NCBI GenBank assembly: GCA_008360955.1
Contig: LUCM01001584.1
Coordinates: forward strand, 62,001 to 126,000
Length of the DNA stretch: 64,000 bases
Direction of reading: 5' to 3'
Source: Fasciolopsis buskii
Lineage: Eukaryota; Platyhelminthes; Trematoda; Plagiorchiida; Fasciolidae
The position numbers and the translations under genes were made by a program. This document shows, one piece after another, positions 49,221 through 62,760 of the stretch (position 1 is the stretch's first letter; every line of letters starts with the position of its first letter). The notes beneath the pieces were generated by a model that worked only from the letters and a program-made list of their open reading frames with translations, was not told the DNA's origin and ran no database searches.

Positions 49221-52200
49221 GATTTTAAGATAAACATCTGACCATGCTATGTACTGATAGAGGAATACAAACCAGTCTCTTTAATTTTGTTTATCTAAGA
49301 CATTTTTCCCAGGATGTATATTTTTTGAAAGAATTTGATTCCATTTAATAAAAATGCTTAATTGTATCAAATGAAATAAACTCCGTTCATTGCACCCATT
49401 CTGAGTGAGAAGAGTAGCACTCAAACAGTGTGTTGGACTAGAACCAGTAAATTTGCTACAGACAGCTTCCGTAAACCGCTTTAAAATAAAACTATTACCA
49501 CAGTGCTAATCGCCATTCAACCTGATTTTGCGAATCGCCTGCGGAAAGTATTCGCCAATATTGAGTGCAAACTGTTTAATTTTGCGCATTTGCCTCTACT
49601 GAGTTTGAACAATGCTTCCTTTACCATTATTTTGTTGAAAATGTCATGATAATCTTATGCTTTGATGCTTTTAACTGATGCCAGTGGTAATTTTGTACAT
49701 CTAAAATTATTAATAATGTTCCCTAAATAAGTTACAATATATATGTATACGCTACTGGTTTGCAACCAATGAGGGGAAAAATAATTACCGGTGACCATAG
49801 AGTTTAATTGCTAAGAAAATGGATAAAAAGAAAAACTAACGGATTCAAAGTTTCCAAAGAATTCTTCCTTAAAACCGTTTTGATATTTTGCATCATTTCC
49901 GAATAAATAACACTGGAATGGAAACACTTAGTATCCGTTCGGAAGGCGTTTAATAATGACATAATCGCGCAGTACTTCTAACATAGAAACCAACCAAGGA
50001 TTTGTCCCGGTTCCGTGTTGTTTCCATACTATTAGTTGCTCACAGAAGAAATATCTCTTCGAACAACACCGTGTGGCGGATATATCTGACTGCCGACTTT
50101 AAATAGAAAACAGCAGCCTTCTGATAAGCACGCAAGCGTATTTGGCATCAATATTTTTTTACTTGGGCATGTGATAAGATATTTGGAGGCATCAATAGCA
50201 TCAGATGCAGCATTCGGGGAATGTGTCTTCGGATGTTTTATTAACTGTAATTGAATTAACTTTTGTGAACTGCCGCATTTTGGCGAATTTCGAGTTTTTC
50301 GGCTCCATTTTAGTGCACTAAACTTCGTAAATACAGTAATTTCCTGAGAACTAGCTAGTGATAGATGAGATGATAATGAAATTAGTGAAATCTCCAAATT
50401 GAAATTGGCTGTGTTACATCTGGTAAGCAGATAATTATTTTAAAGGTTTCAGAAGACGACATGAGTTAAAAAATATTACTAAAGCTATTTTGTTTTTAAA
50501 GCTAGGCTGCTGATCACTAAACTCAAGAATAATAATGAAACAAAAGGTTATCTCTAGACGTTGGGATTTTTTCTTTATTTCACACTTTAAAGGATGTCCT
50601 ACGTAATGAGCAAAACAAAATATAAAGCTTAAAAATAAACATTGAGAGCATTTTGTGCCGGCTTCTTTTCTACTATCAAAAGAATTCTACGGATCCAAAT
50701 GCAGTTGCATTTAGTTGACATTTTTCCGAAGAAAACGCAGCAAAACTTTGGGAGACAGAAAGAATGCTGTAAAAAGCAGCTCGCTGCGTTGCCATAATGC
50801 ACTGGAGTGAATAACCTCAGGCAGGCAATTAGACTCTAGTTGCTTGTAGATAATTTAAAAGTAATGTGTTATAAACCGGACGCATCATCCGAGGACATTA
50901 AAGGGCAGAATTAAATGGGAATTTTTACTTCGCGGCAGCTGCCGAACTATACTGCAACCGCCAGCTCGGGCAAAGGCCGTCTTCATTTATATTACTGTTT
51001 TGGGGGCTATTGCTAAGAGAAGGGCAAAGCAACTTGTCCAAATTCTGATCGGATATGAATCTTTCAAATCTGCTTCTAGCCAAACGGTTGGATTTAAATG
51101 AACAAACGTTTAAGCGACACTTGAAAATTTTATTTTGCGACGGTTACAGGACTGTCAAACAGGAATTCAGCCATCAATAAAAGAAGAAAACAATCCACAA
51201 AGGAGAAATTCATCCTCTTTCTATCCTAAGATATGAAATGCAAAAACACACTGGAATAATAACCATTGATTCGGAGGGTTTCAAGGCGATTTGCATGTTC
51301 ACATTTCTAGATAGAATTAGCTAGAAGTGCTTTTCTACGGAAAACTTCTCATGAAGTAACAGAACTGCCTTCAAGATATTCTCGAAAATGTGCCAATAGG
51401 ACAAATTAGAAACTAATCTGGGAATACCAACGAGCATTGAAATGCCGGAAAATAAACTTTGAATATTGAACAAATATAGCCCCAGTTAGTAAACTATTTA
51501 AGATATAAACATTTTCATGATAATAAAAGTTAGCACAAACTTTTTTGAGTCTTTGTTTAAAGTGAAGGAACGTTAGACCATACAGCATCACAGTTATACC
51601 ATGGTGAAATCAACCCTTGACTGTATCCGTACATGTAATTTCTTAAAGAAACCATGGAGACTAGTGGTCTGCCGGCACGATAAAGTTCAAGGAACTTTAA
51701 ATGAGAATTAACCTCTCAAACTACAGGATTAAATGCAAGTTGAAAATCTGAGTTGGCTGGATTGCACGTTTACAAACATTTCCGAAAATTTCAGTGGAAA
51801 TTCAAGGCACCCGATGGCTGAGGGTAATTCTAGTGGATGAATCCGTAGACCATCATTTGGTTATTTCTGAGCGGCATTCGTGTAAGCCGGGAAGTTATTA
51901 ACTTGACAAACGCAAACACACAGGTTTATGGTAGCCAGCAAGACTATAAAGATTCCTTCAAATCCTTCAAAAATGTGACAGAAACCTTCCAAAAACACTG
52001 CAAGTAAAGAATACTTTTTTAAGTATAACATAGCTTTACAAGAGAAGACCAAACGACTAAACGCGTAAACCATTTGCAAAAAGACTCCATGTTTCTATGG
52101 AACAATTTCAGCGTAGTTAACTGTGTCGTCTCGTCGCAAGCTAAATCCGTTAAAATTGACAATAAAGCCAGTATATCAACTGTGCCAGTAAAAAACAAAA

Positions 52201-55200
52201 ACACATTCCACTGCTTAATAATTTAGGAGTTTTCGTCATCTTTATTACGTACCACTTCTTTACCATTTGGATCTGACATCGTGAAACTAGTTATTTTGCC
52301 GCGGCTTTCAGTGGCGGTTCTGACCTTGAAGTTCAAGACCATCAAACGCAACAAACAAAAGTATATGGCGAATCCGGAAATGCCGTTGAACTTGTGGCTT
52401 TGCACATGTGGCAATCTAACGCTTGTGCAACTCTGAGCTTTTCAAGGGATCCAATTGTTCTCTGGTTTCAAGTGTTCCAGTTTTTTCAAGTGGTTTCTGC
52501 ATACGCGACCGAAAGACAGGACGATAGTAGATTTCGCCAGTTGCACATATTGACTAGATATTATTTATAGCGCGCACCGAAGCTGAATTAAGAAAGGCAA
52601 TTTATGATCCTACTATTTTGTAAAACGCAGCAGTAATCGGCATTTCATGATGTTTCCCAGCTCTAGTGGACCGATGAACAGTAATTGAAGCAGTAACAAG
52701 CTGTAGTGAGTAAAATTCAGTTGCGTGCAAAATCGATGCTAGGTTTCTCGTGTTTTGAGGCCTCGAAATAGAATATAGTGAGGAAACATGGGGAAAGGAA
52801 GACTTGCAATCCACGATACTTTGAGCAAGTTCCAACATATTTTGCACCGCCGGCTGACTACCTCGTTTCCTGCTAATTGCTCCTGACGTATATCATTAGA
52901 CCTCCAGCTTAATATGGATAACAAGGTGCTTGGGTCTGCCTGTTGGGGTTTAACCTGAAGCAGACTATTCCGTGGAAGTTAGAAAAGATCCACTGGAGTT
53001 TGTGTTTCCTTCAAACGTCGAACGGTATACTGATACCCTCAAGTCAGCATATTTTTTCAAGTGCTCACATATTAACCCGTTTCAACTTAAGCCGGCAGGC
53101 CAGTGTATTAGTGGCTTGATCGATCTTACCAATGTCCTGGGATGGCTGAGTATTTTGACAGTAGCGAAAGCCTGATGTGTCCCTGATCCTCCAGATAAAG
53201 TAAGGTGGAAAGGCGGAACAGTGATAACATCTCAGGCTCCTTTGAACAAACCACTAATTAAGAACGCCGTGCTCTAGCGCCCTCAGATGTGCACTGACAT
53301 CCGGTCTTGCAAGTTGCCATTCGCAAAACCACAAGAGGTGCTTGTTAGACCCTATCTCGTCCGCCGCATAGACACTGACATCGATGTCTTGTGCTCGGCA
53401 TGCTTCGATGAAGATTTTAGTCGTTTGCTGGCATCGATAGTTTAGAAAAACGAACATTATCCGCAGACAATGGGGGGTACACAGTACAACTCCAGTTGTG
53501 TGATAATACCAGAAGGCCTACGGGGCATTTGAGTTGTTACCTTAAGCTCTATTAAGCTTAAATTTGGTCTTGTTACCCCGTACCTGACCATGCACAACGC
53601 TGGTGGGCCTTTCGCGAATGGCACATTCCATTCTGAAAAGGTTGCTTGATTCGTCCAGTTATGCGAGTAGCTAGTGTTTAGCGGAATAAAAGGAACATAA
53701 ATTTATGTTCTACAGATGAACCTGTTTTTTTATTATCAAGGCCTGAAGTCAATCTTGGGAAAGCAATAGCAAGATCGTCAGTCTCCACCACTGCTGCGAA
53801 AAAAACCTGCCGTAAGTTTTCCCAAATCTTGTTAGTTTTAAAAATGGATTGCTAAATCTAGGCATGTTGGAAGTCAAAGCCTCTTCACTCTCTCCTTTTC
53901 CTAATCACCTTTAGGCCACTCATGAGGATCTAACTCCCCAAGGCATTGCATTTGATTTTCGTTTATTTTAAGCTGAGTAAATTTACTTGGTCCTTTCGTT
54001 GCATTCAATTTTTAAAGTGGTTAACTCATGGACGTTTGGTTTGATTACGCATCACACGGAATTATGTCAGCTTGCGCTGCTGCTGCCCCGATTAGTTTTA
54101 TGGTTTGCTCCGTCGAATGCCACAATTTCGGTTACTCAGCACTGATTTCCTCCTTATGAAATTGTTTGTCCTGCCCGCTAGAACGTGCAGAACTTTTTGT
54201 GCTTCCCCGGGCTGCATTACAGGAACCGACTATTTGTTACCACCAGTGCTTTTTTGGTCAAATGTGAACCGCCTACCTTCGCATTATTGCACTCATGCAG
54301 ACTTTTTTCTTTCGTCTCTGCTCGCAAGGCATTTCACAATCATGCATATGGCATGGGGCCTTGATATTGTATAAAAATATGTCAATATTGCTTGTTTGGT
54401 CAGCTCCTATGTGCTCACACATTTGTCCCTTTATTCTGCTGAATATGGAATGGAAACCACAACCGAGGTTTTTGTACTTTTGCGTACACAACTTTGTTGT
54501 GAAAAGCATCGCACAATTTACTTTCGGTGTCCACCGGTGTGCGCCAGGCCTTGAGGCTAAAAGTGCTGTCCGGAAATCGTAAATTTCCCCATTTGTTGAA
54601 TCGGACCAAGAAGTGCAGATCAAGGCTTCACTTATTTGGATCGCTACTTGGATCAATCACAGCATAGATCAACACGTGTTTTAACGGCACACTGAGGAGG
54701 CCTGCATTTCTTTGCTCTCCCATATTTTTGGGAAGGTGTGAAAATGCAGCCAGTTTCTGAAATACGAGAATTGGTTTGTGTTCCCGCATTGGTCAAATGA
54801 GGCAAGCAGTACTTATCCTAGGTTTCCGAATATGTTTGGCTCTGACCCTCGCTTATGCAGTAGTCCGTCATAACCTGTGAGTTCATTGCCCATATTTCAA
54901 CTCACCTACTATACTCGCGTCCTTCAAGATTTTCTCATCTTCTCAGGATAGCACCTGAGCAGCCCAGCATTAATCAAGCACATGGAGATAGGCAAACTGT
55001 GCAATTTTTATGGGACACTCATTTGAACTGTGACGGGCACCTCTAAATTTTTCTTATTACGGCGATTCAGGGGCATTTTCATTTATATTTCAGCCCACTG
55101 TTTCTTAAACCTTACCACTGAGCCGCCTTCCTTTTGACATTCAACCGGACGTAAAGTAATGGCTGTTTCACCTGGACCCGCGCAGCTGGCATCGCTAAAT

Positions 55201-55293
55201 ATGATTTTCACTTCCGGGTTATGGACTGTTTTAGTAACTTAAGCCAATGGACTGTGGGTAGCTGCCGCAGCTTGTTATCTTTCCAACTATGTG
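49221..55293. other. No recognisable gene
   Basis: AT-rich. The minus-strand frame 50032-50397 (121 residues) and the hydrophobic minus-strand frames at 51861-52079, 52019-52204 and 52223-52414 are the most notable. The last has a hydrophobic stretch followed by a charged C-terminus, but no family is recognised and two of the frames overlap. Low-complexity composition can give such frames by chance. Confidence 0.4.
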
Positions 55294-58200
55294 CTATATC
55301 ACTTTATGCTTAGTTCCAGCCCGCCGCCCGCAGTTAATTAGACGTTTTATCTCGCTAGGATTGTACAGTAATTTTTCTTTCTCGGTTTGACCCGGCGCTG
55401 CCTTTGTCCTTGGAGTCAGCTGTAACACTCCGCGATCCATCACTCCTGGAGGCTCAGCGACGTCTGCAAGTGCGACGCCACAGTAAACCTCATGGTCGTA
55501 GACAATGGAAAGGTTGGCGCTAACGGTGGAGAAATAACAGCCCCCTGAAATAACGCAGGGAACTTTGGTGATCGAAAACGCGTTGCATTGAGGGAACGGC
55601 GAGGATCGATAATTCAAGTTCGGGACATGAAGGAAGGACTGATTTATGTTGGTATTGATAGTGTATATTATCCTTCGGAAGCGGCCAACGAGCGCTGATT
55701 TGACAGTAGCCCAATAATTTGTTTTCAGGTCGGCCGGGTGGAAGCTTTGAGACGATATTTGCATTTTCCGGATGTCCGCATTGCATATGATGAAGCGGGG
55801 AGAAGAGCAGAAATCGGAAAGGCAGTCGAACTGTCTGAGATGTTCCAGAGGGCCAGTAAGATGCGAAGATAAGGGAAGGAGATACAGGTATGGTTATGGT
55901 TTGCTTCTGGGGGACAATGGAAACCTGCAATACGCATTAACATGACATGCAATTACTCAGGTCCCAAAACCGAGTGCCAAAACATTAAAAGGGACAAAAT
56001 ATTGAACGCGGTAAACACCAAGGTAACTACAGGATTTGCATCAAAGCGTTATGTAGGTAAATGTATGTTCTCGCAAAATTCAATTCAGTATGGATTTACC
56101 GTTTTTGGTGTACCACATAGGCCGCCATGTCCGATACATGCAGTATGATGGTCTGTCCAACCTGAGTAAAGATAACGTACATGGCCGTGGGAAACAATAC
56201 TGATATATATTATAACCAGTTTAACGACGAGACGCACAAAGAGGCAAAGTATGATGGGAAAAATTGAAGGACAAGGAAACAATTGGTACAAATAAGGAAA
56301 AACGACTTCCTGGCAGCTTGCTTGCTGAAAGAAGGCAATAGCACACCAATGTTTAATGTTTAGCGGGTTGGCATTGGCTGCGCAATCGGGTTTTTTCTTT
56401 TCGATCTCTGTTGTTTGAATAACAATAAGCAGAATTTTTCAAGGAGTGAGCCGTGGCCAACAGAGTGCTGCCAATTGGGGAAGCTGACCGGCTATGGAAG
56501 GACCAGAACCCGTAACCCCAGCGTCCAAACACCAAGACTATGTCCGCTTGACCGCCGCCGGAATCTTCAGCTGTCTGAGACCATAAACTAACAGGTAAGG
56601 GAGGGGGATTCGTGAAACGATGGTTACTTATCTGAAAGTGAACAGGTTCTGGAGAGACATATGCTGTTGAACACAATAGCATAATGAAGTGAGCCATGTT
56701 AGTTTTGGCGTAACGCGGGGCGAGAGCAGAATAAATGGTGAAGCATCAGAATGGCTTCTTCTGGAAACATTCCTGATGGTCTGAATTCACATCCCACAGG
56801 ATGGCGTGTCTAAGATAATCCATTTCTTCGCTGGTTGACAAACCCGGGAGATTTAGGACAGCGATGCCGGCTCTTCCTCGAGTTTCTCTTTTCTTTTCAC
56901 CTGGAACAGTAAAGTAGCAAATGAGGAACATTCCGGGAATATTTCCGTTGGCGCCAATAATGAACGATCAGGTAAGCGGTCCGAGTTATGCATCACCAAT
57001 GGAGCAACACCCACGCTGCTCAACATAATATCTAAGACAAAAATGCTTTATCTATTAACCAAGAAAAGAGTGACGGAAGCTCCTAAAACAAAAACCAAAT
57101 CACCTAACAGATTTCGCGATATGTGGCAATTACAAGTGGGGAATAAATGCGGAAAAAGCAAGCGAGGGGACAGGAAAAGAGGTTTGAGCATGAGCTTAAT
57201 CTACAAGTTAGGAATACGGACGAAGGATCGCCAAAAAAGGAAAAGTGTAATAAAATCGGACGATGAAAATAAAACATGCATAAGTGTTTCGACATCTGCA
57301 ACTATATTAATGTACGCATCCATGTAAACGTGCATGGAATCAATTCGCATAAAAATAAATAGAAATGTTTTAGTAGGCAGATGTATATTGCTTTGAAAGA
57401 TAATTTATCTAATTTAAAAAAGTTGTGGCGAAGGGCGCCACACTGTGGCTCAACGATAGGAGAGTAAGTGGAGGGTAGAGATAGAGTGGCTTGTTGAAAA
57501 TGGGCAGGGAAGAAATTTGCCATGAAGAGTAAAACCGGTGAGGGCAGTGCAAAAATCAGTGTATGTCAATGGGTGGATAGATTTGTTAGTGTGTGCGGTG
57601 ATTTCTATTGGTCCTGAAAAGAATCAGATTGGTATAGGTAGATGTGAAATCAAATGCTCCTGGGGACCAATTTGGGCACCCAAACTGATCTGATCGAGTT
57701 AGCTATAACGCTGTGGATGTAGGCTAACATTGGTATAGCCGACTATAATGAGAGACAATGACGAGATTTTACGCTCAAAAGGATGCCTTAAAGCCATGAA
57801 TGTACGTGGTTTGCCAATGGTAGCATACATCCGATGCATTGGTAGCGTGAAATAATTTCGTGTACCGAATGACTAGTTTTACAATTACCAGGAGACCAAA
57901 AGTTACAACACAAGATTGCATGCGTTACAACATTCGGCATTAGTATTCCATTGGAAGAGCGTTTGGAGGAAATGGAACTGAAGGAGAGAAACAATTCATA
58001 GGAACTTTAGTAACTGTACGCTTGATGTTGCTAGGATAAGAATGAACAAATTAAGACAAACTGTCTTAGAGAATGCTGTCCAGTTTGGTCACATATTTGA
58101 GGTGGCTAGAGATGCATAAGTATCAAACTATATGAAGCATAACGATGAATTCAACCGACCGCAGGGCTTTACGTACCACGGCAACCGCCAGCTCCTTTGC

Positions 58201-59779
58201 TCTGCAAGACGCGGTAAGCAGCATAGTAAATGTTTGCTTTAGATGAAGGCCCTTCAATACGTTTTCCGTCGACCCATTTGAGTTCTTGGGTTGCGCGGAT
58301 CACTGGCAGGTAATCAACCATCCCTACACGCTAACTAATGCGGTCTCATTTGAGGCTGCCCATGGACCGTTAACTACGCCGGTCGACAGGTGGCACCGCA
58401 ATCGCACAGAGAATTGGGTAGATCCAGGTTTACCTGGAGAACAAAGGTTTGCAATCGCCATCTGGCATTAGGAGGTTGCAAATTCAACTTTCGGAGCAGA
58501 ATTGGGCGTTCGTGAAGAAGTGAAGGAGCTAGAGACTTATCACCATACTGGAATGAACGACAACTGTTGCCATCAATGTTTATATAAGAGACACCTTGTC
58601 CTTGACAAACCGTAGGTTGCTCCTAAAAACTTGGCTAAAACTATAAACCAATATGAAGCAGCCGAGTGAAGTAAGAAGATATTACAGGCACACGTGTTGA
58701 AACGGGAATATAGACATGATAATTTACTAATATTTAGGGGCCTTTTAGCCAAAATTCAAGTGGGTTTGGAAAATATTGCGGGTAAAACTTAAAAATGTCA
58801 TGATCGGCGCGCATTGCCAACGAGTACCCATATTACGGTATATTGCAGGGAGCAACAATATAGGAGTTTGTGGAGACTATGAAGTGCTTAGCGCTGACGA
58901 GGAAGAGGGTGGGGTGCGCAAATGCAGCACGGAGCTTGGGTGAGCCGGCTGCAGGTGTCAGGCAAAATTGTGAAGTCCAGCCGTTCTGGGTTAGGGACCT
59001 GGAGGATGCATTTCGAGGGCACCGGAAATTCGGCCTATATGAAGCTTGGCAATGAAGAATCCTAGGAAAGGCTCCATTTGTATGACAATTCTTGAGATTA
59101 CTACTGTACATATGAGTATGGTGCCCTATGCTAGACATGCCTCTGTTTATTTGAAAGTTTGTTTGTTCCAGCTCGTCGCGCGCTTATTCCCCCTATTGTT
59201 TTATGACCCAAGCGAACCACGTGCTTACTTCTGCACAGTGACGTCGGCTTTCGATTCTTTTGTGCCTGCATATATTGAATAAATTTATTATAATTCAGAT
59301 CGTAGAATCACTTGATTTGTTTTGGAAATCAGCTTGGGCGATGCATTGCTCAAATGCATTCTACAGCACGTCCGATCTATATAAAGAGATACAGAGCCTG
59401 CACGGCTTCATTTTTGCGTAGTTTGGTTGAATGCGGTGGACTGCAGTGAGGGCGTTTGCGGACCGTAGTCCAAAGGTAGTGAGACAAAGTCCTAATCTGG
59501 TAAATCAACAAAATGGTGGAGTCTTCAGTTGCGGGTTGCTAAAACGCTGAAAAGGATTCATGCAAATATATATAAATAGGTAGATATTTCTAATAAAATA
59601 TCCGAGAAATTGCATCGAATTATGAAGAGGTATTTATTGGAATTATTATCAAATGTGTAAAATGTAACAATAAGAATAAGAAGAAATATGTTAGTGCCAA
59701 ATCTATGATTTCCAAAATGGTGACATTCATATTAGGCTGACTCACTTGGGGTGAATTCAATAAGAGCACGAAAACGTTT
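55294..59779. other. No recognisable gene; long unassigned minus-strand frames
   Basis: Two overlapping minus-strand frames, 55294-55764 (156 residues) and 55520-55930 (136 residues), are among the longest in the window, and 56353-56697 gives 114 residues. I recognise none of them and at most one of the first pair can be real. From about 55.7 kb on, the + strand is often purine-rich, which removes stops from the minus strand and may explain them. A TATA-like 'tatataaagag' lies at 59378-59388 and an AATAAA at 59278-59283, both without an associated gene. Confidence 0.35.
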
Positions 59780-59789
59780 CAGCATTCAA

Positions 59790-60645
59790 CAGCGGCTCGG
59801 ACGGGAACAGGAGGAGGATGATAGGATGAAAGTGATTGGAATAAAAACCGTTCATTAAAAGGAACCTGGTAAAGGGTGCACCGTATTGCGTTCATGATTT
59901 CAGATAGAGCTAAAAGTCCAATGACCTTCAAAAGCCCGAACAAGCTTGGTGTTTGTCCCAATCGTGTTTATGACAGAAGAAAGCTCTTGAATTGCGTTAG
60001 ATTCTGACAGAACTCGACAAAGTCTGGCAACCTATTCTGCCAGTAAGATTAGACAACTGTCAATACCTTTGATTTGAAAGACACTTTGAAATGTAGTATT
60101 GCATTTGATAACGGTTGAATGCTGCGACTGAACAGACGCGTTTGCAACCCGGACGGCGTTTCCAGCTGTAAGTTTGTGAGCTTAGTCGCTTGAAAATGAC
60201 TCTGAGGCCCAGTTTTACATGGAATAGACAGCGATGGCAAACTTTAGCAGCTGGATAATTCTCTCGCAACTTTGTACTTGCAGTCTGTACGTTTTGAATT
60301 GCAATACGGTCAGCTCTGAGTATGTTCGATAATGTGACCAAGCAATACTCGCAATGTGGTCTACCGTATGGTTCTTGTAACGTTAGCTTTCAACTTCGAG
60401 TGCGAAATGCTTTTGCAGGGAGCCGTTGGTCCTGTTTGCGTTAGCAAATTGGAAATCCGCCTCCTTGTGAAAGTTGAATGAGCAAGAGAGTCGCATGCCC
60501 AAGCTTTTCGCGCAGTCAAAGGTTAGTTTTGGAAGGCCGCTTATAAGGAGCCTAGCCTGTAGGGTGTGTAACTTATAAGTCACAATAGCACGCTTAACTG
60601 CAGAGAACCTCATCGCCCAATGCCTATGCCACTCGTGTAGCACGT
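59790..60645 (-). mobile_element. CR1/Jockey-like LINE, RT C-terminal remnant
   Basis: The minus-strand frame 60383-60643 reads 'HEWHRHWAMRFSAVKRAIV', then 'SLGMRLSCSFNFHKEADFQ' and 'NRTNGSLQKHFA'. This aligns with the post-catalytic RT region of CR1/Jockey elements ('W..W.L.FN..KC.V', 'DLGV.ISxxLKFxxHCxxV', 'RILGLIRRxF'). The next frame (60060-60341) continues with 'ADRIAIQNVQTASTKLRE', the equivalent of 'DIxxLExVQRRATKL'. 'VPFNERFLFQSLSSY' near 59830-59880 may be the R..FF..R..D.WN block. The lysine-cysteine pair of the thumb is lost and several stops interrupt it. The catalytic FADD region upstream is replaced by Gypsy-like sequence from about 60.78 kb. Confidence 0.65.
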
Positions 60646-60779
60646 TTAAATCCTATGTGATGCTATTCATATTTTGGGGTAAGCACGAAGGATCGAAAAG
60701 CTAGACTAGCTTGATGCGAGCCCTGGTGCGACAGTAGTATCGGCAGAAATCCATGCACGTCTAATATGGAATCCCTAAT

Positions 60780-62215
60780 TGTCAAGCAATGTGCCGTCAT
60801 TAGTGTTGAAAGCTTTAGGTAAACAGATGCCAACTGTATCGGTGTGACGTGATCCAGCAGCTTTGATAAATTCATCACGCGAACTGGGCCTTCGCAAGTA
60901 TATCGTAGTGGTTTGGGTAACCATACAACCCGAATAAGTACATGCAAAGATGTATCGAGTTTTGTTGAAAGGAAAACTCTTGTTGCCGCAGACAGGTTTT
61001 GGCCTCGGACGGATATCACATGTACGCAGACAGGCTAGCGGCTCATTTCTATACAGCGTGTGAATAAGGACGCCAGGCAATCATGACGTCTTGCCGAACA
61101 CAAGTTCTGCGGCGGTCTTTTGGAAATTCACCTCTGACCAACTTCTATTACCGGGTAGAACTGACGTTAACAATTCGCATCAGTCAAAATTATCGTGAGA
61201 TATGGCTTAAGAATGAGGCAACGTGTCTGTCCATCTTAGATCCTTGGCAGTGTAAACATTGTTTAGTTCACGTATGGACGTACGTTTGCATGGACTACCA
61301 GGCGTACCGAACAGCTAAATTTCATGAACCAGCTGCAGTAGGTGGATGCGGATGCTCGTGCAATGCTTCGAACACGGGCTGACAATATGTAGTTGTCGGT
61401 GCCAGGCAAAGTAAGCCCGTAGAAATGTCGCTGGCGATTACTGAGCCGCTTCTATGCACGACCTGTCCGGTGCCTGAGCTAGTGCCATCACAGGAAGGTT
61501 GAGTTCGGACGACGTAGTGACATTTGTTTGTTGGCGTGTTAATGCATCTGCTGCAACGTTTGACCTGCTTTTTATGTGACAGAAGTTGATCTTGAGCTGA
61601 TAGATGCACCTTAAGTGTCTGAGTTCCCGTGGAAATTGCCTTTCAGACTTAGTATGCATTACGTGCTTTAATAGGTTTTGGTTGATTAGCGGGAGGATAT
61701 AACAATCGTCGACAGCTTGAGAAAGTGTCCAATGGCGCTGCGTGCCACTAACTGTTCTCGAGCAAATGCACTGTATCCCGTTTCCTTATAACTAATGGCC
61801 TAACAAAAAACTCCTTTGGCTCCCAGACGTCGGAAACCCATCGTTGCAGGATCACTCCCGTAACATAACCCAAAACATCTACCGCCAGGCCAAGCGTGGC
61901 AGACAGACAGGGGTATGTCAGGAGCGTGGCCTTAGATATTGCTGGCTTGATCTCCGAGAACGCTGCTGGTGCGGAATCTGTGTGCATTAGCTTGCGTGAC
62001 TTAATACAAAATGGATCAATCAATGCATGAAGCCATCCAAGGGCTTGGAGAATGAAACAATTGTATGATTTTTCCGACCTCAGAAATGCTCTCAGCTCTT
62101 TGATTGAGGACATCATCGAGTAGTGTGGAATAGCTAAAACTTTATCCTTGCATGTTTTACTGCCCCCCTGGAGTGATCTTCTGCCCGCAGAACTTCAATT
62201 TCGTTTTGCCTAACT
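60780..62215 (-). mobile_element. Gypsy-like LTR retrotransposon pol remnant (RT end, RNase H, integrase)
   Basis: Read on the minus strand, the pol order is kept. 'LKFCGQKITPGG' (about 62.18 kb) matches the RT 'xFLGHxITPxG' block. 'SSIKELRAFLR' and 'YNCFI' then match the thumb. 'DSAPAAFSEIKPAISKATLL' and 'AVDVLGYVTGVILQ' (61748-62116) match the start of RNase H with its VD/DAS active-site strand. 'RELRHLRCIYQLKINFCHIK' and 'SNVAADALTRQ' (61438-61659) match the RNase H end. 'FEALHEHPHPP' and 'TKQCLHCQGSKMDRHV' (about 61.2-61.35 kb) form the HHCC zinc region. 'TRVFLSTKLDT', 'YTCEGPVRVMNL' and 'VYLKLSTLMTAH' (about 60.78-60.98 kb) match the integrase C-terminus. Stops and frameshifts are many and no LTR was found. 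The integrase core between zinc region and C-terminus is too short, so it is probably deleted. Confidence 0.82.
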
Positions 62216-62760
62216 CATACTTATCAGGCCTGGCTATTATTCGATTGTCAGACAGAGGATGCCAATAACGATAATATTTTTGCTATATTTCTCGGGGTTT
62301 GCCGAAAACCGCGCCGGTTGCATAATGATAATATACAATGATATCAACTGGGAGACAAGTTCATTCCTTTGCTGGATACGGAGTAGTTTTGAAAAACCTA
62401 ATAGTGAAGCAAAATTCTGGAGTTGTTTTTTAGAGTCCAAAGTGAACAGTAGCACGGGACGTTTAATTCCAAAACTGGCAGGCAGTATGAGTGGCTTGAC
62501 CCGCCAATTTTAGCCTGGCGCCGGGCTGATGAACAGCAGCCGATGCAAATGAACTATCTTGAAGATGACTGGAAGCAAGTGGAATAGTATGTGAAGCCTT
62601 TTGAGCGCAATAATCTATCTTTTGAAAGTGGAGGAACGGATCTGTACACGAATTGGGAGAATTCAGAATAATCAACCTGTCTGGTTTGTCAACCATTTGA
62701 AGCCAGTATAGAAACGCGCAAATGTTCTTATTCATGATATCGGCTCGCTGAGTCAAAATG
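62216..62760 (-). mobile_element. Probable upstream Gypsy pol (protease/RT core), heavily decayed
   Basis: This adjoins the pol remnant in the right position and orientation. The minus-strand frame 62237-62455 contains 'KYSKNIIVIGIL', which could be a ruined 'YLDDIIVxG' catalytic block, just upstream of the RT thumb. The frame 62463-62756 contains 'KIDYCAQKASHTIPLASSHL', which resembles 'LVDTGAxxSVIPxxxxxL' of a retropepsin with the Thr-Gly lost. Both matches are weak; position is the main support. The distance between the two is shorter than in intact elements, so sequence is missing. Confidence 0.4.

Noticed and set aside
50032..50397. 121-residue minus-strand frame
   Set aside because: Ser/Leu-rich with no recognisable motif; probably chance.
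51861..52414. Multi-pass membrane protein on the minus strand
   Set aside because: Three hydrophobic frames, two of them overlapping, in AT-rich DNA; no conserved motif or splice structure that joins them.
54273..54656. 127-residue minus-strand frame
   Set aside because: No recognised domain, and it competes with open + strand frames over the same bases.
55294..55930. Two long overlapping minus-strand frames (156 and 136 residues)
   Set aside because: They overlap in different frames, no family is recognised, and purine-rich + strand sequence lowers the stop frequency on the minus strand. I do not call a gene.
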